This document shows positions 6,175-8,575 of a DNA stretch of 8,575 nt, in pieces. This DNA comes from Bacillota bacterium (lineage in GTDB: Bacteria; Bacillota; Clostridia; Oscillospirales; Acutalibacteraceae): assembly GCA_023415895.1 (NCBI GenBank), contig JAEZJA010000081.1, positions 1 to 8,575 on the forward strand, in the 5' to 3' direction. The notes under the pieces were generated by a model. It saw only the letters and a list, made by a program, of their open reading frames with translations. It was not told the DNA's origin and ran no database searches. The position numbers and the translations under genes are program-made. How positions within the stretch are numbered: the first letter of the stretch is position 1; the number at the start of each line of letters is the position of its first letter.

Positions 6175-7107
6175 ATGTCTGAAATTAATAAAAGCTTCTC
6201 TGAACTGATCGGAAACACGCCCATGCTGCAGCTCACCCATATTGAAGAACATTATGCGCTGAGGGCGAGAATCGTCGCAAAGCTCGAGTATTTTAACCCG
6301 GCGGGCAGCGTAAAGGATCGCATTGCGAATGCCATGATCGAGGATGCCGAGAAAAAAGGGCTGCTCCGCCCCGGTTCGGTCATTATTGAACCCACCAGCG
6401 GCAACACCGGCATCGGTCTAGCCGCGGTCGCTGCCTCCAAAGGTTATCGTATCCTTCTCACCATGCCCGAAACCATGAGTGTGGAACGCCGTAATTTGCT
6501 CAAAGCCTACGGTGCCGAACTTGTTCTCACCGACGGCTCGTTGGGCATGAAGGGGGCCATTGCCAAGGCAGAGGAGCTGGCCCGATCCACTCCCAACAGC
6601 TTTGTCCCCGGTCAGTTTGACAATCCCTCCAACCCCGCGGTGCACAAGGCTACGACCGGACCCGAGATCTGGCGGCAGACGGATGGAAAAGTTGATATTT
6701 TTGTCGCGGGTGTTGGAACGGGTGGAACCATCACGGGAGTGGGCGAGTACCTCAAGGAGCAAAATTCCCACATTCGGGTGGTCGCTGTGGAGCCCGCCGA
6801 TTCTCCTGTTTTATCCGAAGGACGCAGCGGGCCGCATAAAATCCAGGGTATTGGGGCGGGATTCGTTCCCTCAGTTCTCAATACAACCGTCTATGATGAG
6901 ATTGCGCGTGTCAATAATGAGGACGCCTTTGCCGTGGGTCGGGAAATTGCACGAAGCGAAGGCATTTTGATCGGTATCTCTTCGGGTGCGGCCGCCTGGG
7001 CAGCTATCCAGCTCGCGAAGCGTCCCGAAAACGACGGCAAAACCATTGTGGTGCTGCTGCCCGACACCGGCGATCGCTATCTGTCCACGCCGCTGTTCGC
7101 GCAATAA
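6175..7107 (+). CDS. cysK: Cysteine synthase A (O-acetylserine sulfhydrylase)
   Basis: A 310-aa pyridoxal-phosphate enzyme that makes L-cysteine from O-acetyl-L-serine and sulfide in the cytoplasm. Motifs in order: ELIGNTPML (10-18), the PLP lysine Lys47 in NPAGSVKDR, the substrate loop PTSGNTG (73-79), the phosphate-binding GTGGT (181-185), the GISSGAA segment with Ser269-Ser270 facing the PLP ring nitrogen, and the C-terminal [11 protein letters not shown] signature. The length is exactly typical of CysK (about 310 aa) and the frame is intact. CysM is less likely from the overall pattern. The ATG at 6175 has only a weak AAAGG site, which together with the 20-nt gap suggests translation coupled to the preceding small ORF. 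Expression is probably governed by the Rrf2-family gene upstream. A strong terminator follows about 40 bp after the stop. Confidence 0.96.
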   Translation: MSEINKSFSELIGNTPMLQLTHIEEHYALRARIVAKLEYFNPAGSVKDRIANAMIEDAEKKGLLRPGSVIIEPTSGNTGIGLAAVAASKGYRILLTMPETMSVERRNLLKAYGAELVLTDGSLGMKGAIAKAEELARSTPNSFVPGQFDNPSNPAVHKATTGPEIWRQTDGKVDIFVAGVGTGGTITGVGEYLKEQNSHIRVVAVEPADSPVLSEGRSGPHKIQGIGAGFVPSVLNTTVYDEIARVNNEDAFAVGREIARSEGILIGISSGAAAWAAIQLAKRPENDGKTIVVLLPDTGDRYLSTPLFAQ

Positions 7108-7147
7108 CGGATATAATTGAATGACAAGACCCCGTCCAAACCGCGCC

Positions 7148-7186
7148 AAAAAGCGAGAGGCCGCAAACTACGGCCTCTCGCTTTTT
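7148..7186. terminator. Bidirectional intrinsic terminator between cysK and the DUF1836 gene
   Basis: A perfect 16-bp stem: AAAAAGCGAGAGGCCG (7148-7163), 7-nt loop CAAACTA, and its reverse complement at 7171-7186 ending in five T. The A-tract on the left gives the matching T-run for leftward transcription, so it serves both convergent genes. Confidence 0.93.
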
Positions 7187-7198
7187 GTCTTCATCAAA

Positions 7199-7801
7199 TC
7201 AGCCCTTTTTGGACTTTTTCTCTTTTTTCTCTTTTTCCGGTTTTTCAGGCGCGTCTTCTTTTTCGAGCGGCGGCTCGTCAACATCCGACAGACTGCTCAG
7301 AATGCGTGATGCCGCAATATGCCGCGCATTGGCCTCCAGTGCGAGCTGCAGCGCTAACTGGTACAAAACGGCCTTGTCCTCGCAAGGGATGGTGCGCAGC
7401 CGGCCGGCCACGTCTCGGATGGAATTGCTGTAGATTCCCGTAAAGCTGGCGTATTGCTCACTGATCTTTCCGTCTTTGGTCATTTCGCTGAGCAGCGTAT
7501 TGATCTGGGGCAAAGACAGCACCGATTTGAGCGAACAAATCCCCATCAGCATCGCCAAGTGCTCTTTGGAATAGCGCTTCTTGACCGGGCGCGGAAGCAC
7601 GCCATCTTTCACATAATTGTTGATCATGCTCGGGGTAAGTACCTTTTCGGTGTCCGTGACAATGGGCTCTAGCTGACGATTCATAAAAGTAATAACCTGA
7701 TCCATATACAGTTCGAGCTCAGGCAGACGCTCCCAGGATAACGGATCGTAATCCTCCGCCGAAGCAATCCATCGCTCCAGCTCCACAGAGGGTTCCTCCA
7801 T
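7199..7801 (-). CDS. DUF1836 domain protein, putative MerR-like DNA-binding regulator
   Basis: A 200-aa protein matching the DUF1836 family of Firmicutes, whose function is not established. Its centre resembles a MerR-type helix-turn-helix: LTPSMINNYVKDGVLPRPVKKRYSKE around residues 55-80, where TPSMINNYVKDGV would be the recognition part and the KRYS segment the wing, then a helical region MLMGICSLKSVLSLPQIN. The last ~22 residues are a low-complexity Lys/Glu/Pro tail (KEKKEKKSKKG at the end), probably disordered and possibly nucleic-acid binding. The start at 7801 (MEEPSV) is preferred: AAGGGA is about 12 nt upstream, while for the in-frame ATG at 7813 that sequence is only a base or so away. 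It is divergent from an SGNH hydrolase and could control it or itself; this is a guess from position. Confidence 0.85.
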   Translation of the reverse strand: MEEPSVELERWIASAEDYDPLSWERLPELELYMDQVITFMNRQLEPIVTDTEKVLTPSMINNYVKDGVLPRPVKKRYSKEHLAMLMGICSLKSVLSLPQINTLLSEMTKDGKISEQYASFTGIYSNSIRDVAGRLRTIPCEDKAVLYQLALQLALEANARHIAASRILSSLSDVDEPPLEKEDAPEKPEKEKKEKKSKKG

Positions 7802-7803
7802 AT

Positions 7804-7854
7804 TTATGACCATTCCCTTCCCGCAGGTTGCCGTTTAAAAGATAACTCTTTCAA
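7804..7854 (-). CDS. Possible 16-codon upstream ORF before the DUF1836 gene
   Basis: TTG at 7854, preceded by GAGGTG with 5-nt spacing, reads MKELSFKRQPAGREWS and stops at TAA (7804-7806), 2 nt before the DUF1836 ATG. The closeness suggests it could be a leader peptide that couples translation; equally it may be chance. No homologue is known to me. Confidence 0.2.
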   Translation of the reverse strand: MKELSFKRQPAGREWS

Positions 7855-7925
7855 ACTTTCACCTCATATCGGCGGTTTGCTTGCAGGTAATTCACATTTG
7901 AATGATAAACGCCCTCAATAGGGCA

Positions 7926-7944
7926 ATACTAGTGTTTGTAGTAT
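7926..7944. promoter_or_regulatory. Inverted repeat over the DUF1836 promoter -10 and start point
   Basis: ATACTA (7926-7931) and TAGTAT (7939-7944) are perfect 6-bp inverted arms with a 7-bp gap. They overlap the -10 and the expected transcription start, a typical repressor position; autoregulation is possible but not shown. Confidence 0.4.
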
Positions 7945-7968
7945 AACATAGCGTGAAAAAAGTTTCAA
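7940..7968 (-). promoter_or_regulatory. Promoter of the DUF1836 gene
   Basis: Read leftward: TTGAAA (7963-7968), 17-nt spacer, TATACT (7940-7945). Transcription should begin near 7933, leaving a leader of about 130 nt before the start codon, unusually long for a simple gene. Confidence 0.7.
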
Positions 7969-7985
7969 GCTTTTGCGCTAATCAT

Positions 7986-8014
7986 TTGACAAATTATATT
8001 GTACAATGTAATAT
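7986..8014 (+). promoter_or_regulatory. Promoter of the SGNH hydrolase gene with embedded palindrome
   Basis: Perfect TTGACA (7986-7991), 17-nt spacer, TAATAT (8009-8014). The spacer holds ATTATATTGTACAATGTAAT (7993-8012), a 20-bp palindrome with a single mismatched pair and a perfect ATTGTACAAT core (7998-8007). This is a likely operator. A second TATACT occurs at 8031-8036 without a matching -35. Confidence 0.6.
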
Positions 8015-8054
8015 GGTAATTGAAACTAGATATACTGTTGAGAGGTGACATGGC

Positions 8055-8575
8055 GTGGAGACTATCGGAATAACGGTCTGGGGTGACAGCGTTATGAAGG
8101 GCGTTGTCTATGATGAGCAGAGGGATAAATATACATTGCTCGAGCACAGCAGTGCAGAAAATGTATCCCTCCGGCTGGGTCTGACACTCAACAACCGGTC
8201 ACGTATGGGATGTACCGTCACGAAGGGCATGGAAATTCTCAAGCGCGACCTACAAACGCCGCTCGACTGTCAGGCCGCCCTAATCGAATTCGGGGGCAAC
8301 GACTGCGATTACCGCTGGGATGAGGTTGCCGCCCGTCCGGATGACGATCATCAGCCAAAAACGCCGCTCACACTGTTTACAACCCAGCTTTACGACATGA
8401 TCCACACCGTGCGCCAGCACGGTATCCAGCCCATTTTGATGACGCTCCCTCCCGTCGATGCCGAGCGGTATCTAACCTTCTTAACGCGAAAGGGACTCAG
8501 CCGCGAAAATATTCTGCATTGGCTGGGAGATGTCCAGCATATTTACCGCTGGCAGGAACGGTATAACGCCGTGGC
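8055..8575 (+). CDS. SGNH/GDSL-type hydrolase (esterase/lipase family), 3' part beyond window
   Basis: 173 codons are visible before the window ends. Block I is TVWGDSVMKG with Ser12 as probable nucleophile, block II is around Gly52 (RSRMGCTVTKG), and block III is IEFGGNDCDY with Asn82; with Gly52 these would form the oxyanion hole. The Asp/His block V, expected near the C terminus, is not in view. IQPILMTLPPVD is also typical of the family. There is no signal peptide or transmembrane segment at the start, so the protein is probably cytoplasmic. The GTG start at 8055 has AGAGGTGA 6 nt upstream; the ATG at 8050 is in another frame and stops after seven codons. The substrate (ester, acetylated sugar or thioester) cannot be told from sequence. 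It is divergent from the DUF1836 gene. Confidence 0.85.
   Translation, partial: METIGITVWGDSVMKGVVYDEQRDKYTLLEHSSAENVSLRLGLTLNNRSRMGCTVTKGMEILKRDLQTPLDCQAALIEFGGNDCDYRWDEVAARPDDDHQPKTPLTLFTTQLYDMIHTVRQHGIQPILMTLPPVDAERYLTFLTRKGLSRENILHWLGDVQHIYRWQERYNAV

Noticed and set aside
8050..8073. ATG at 8050 as start of the SGNH hydrolase
   Set aside because: Different frame, stops after seven codons; GTG at 8055 is in frame with the GDS block and well spaced from the ribosome binding site.

Overview
The window looks like a chromosomal segment of a moderately GC-rich Gram-positive anaerobe, most likely a Clostridia/Oscillospiraceae-type bacterium. This is inferred from strong AGGAGG-type ribosome binding sites, TTG and GTG starts, sigma-A-like promoters, a DUF1836 gene and an Rrf2-cysK pair. 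There are no tRNA or rRNA genes, CRISPR arrays, transposases or phage genes that I can see.

Left part (1-4083): an L-fucose catabolic operon on the minus strand, in transcription order fucA (class II L-fuculose-1-phosphate aldolase), a RhaB-type FGGY sugar kinase, then fucI (L-fucose isomerase, cut at the window edge only a few codons before its expected end). Together they would turn L-fucose into L-fuculose, L-fuculose-1-phosphate, and then dihydroxyacetone phosphate plus L-lactaldehyde. A divergent AraC-family regulator starts 118 bp away. The shared intergenic region has interleaved promoters and three direct copies of TATANTCACTT; two of them are exactly 21 bp apart next to the fucA -35, the layout expected for an AraC-type activator.

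Middle (4948-5524): behind the regulator, convergent with it, lies the first 75 codons of a uroporphyrinogen decarboxylase/methyltransferase-family protein with an intact start and ribosome binding site, ending abruptly 9 bp from the regulator. It is read as a truncated gene. A 15-codon reading frame with a strong ribosome binding site precedes it. The rest is the upstream region of the next gene.

Right-centre (5396-7186): an Rrf2-family regulator with three or four cysteines in the usual iron-sulfur position, whose extended -10 promoter lies inside a perfect 9-bp inverted repeat; then a separate promoter, a 32-codon cysteine-containing small ORF with a strong ribosome binding site and an internal hairpin, and cysK (cysteine synthase). 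This suggests cysteine or Fe-S dependent control of cysteine synthesis. A 16-bp-stem bidirectional terminator closes cysK and the convergent gene.

Right end (7199-8575): a DUF1836 putative MerR-like DNA-binding protein on the minus strand, and divergently an SGNH/GDSL-type hydrolase that runs off the window. Both promoters carry inverted repeats that may be operators.
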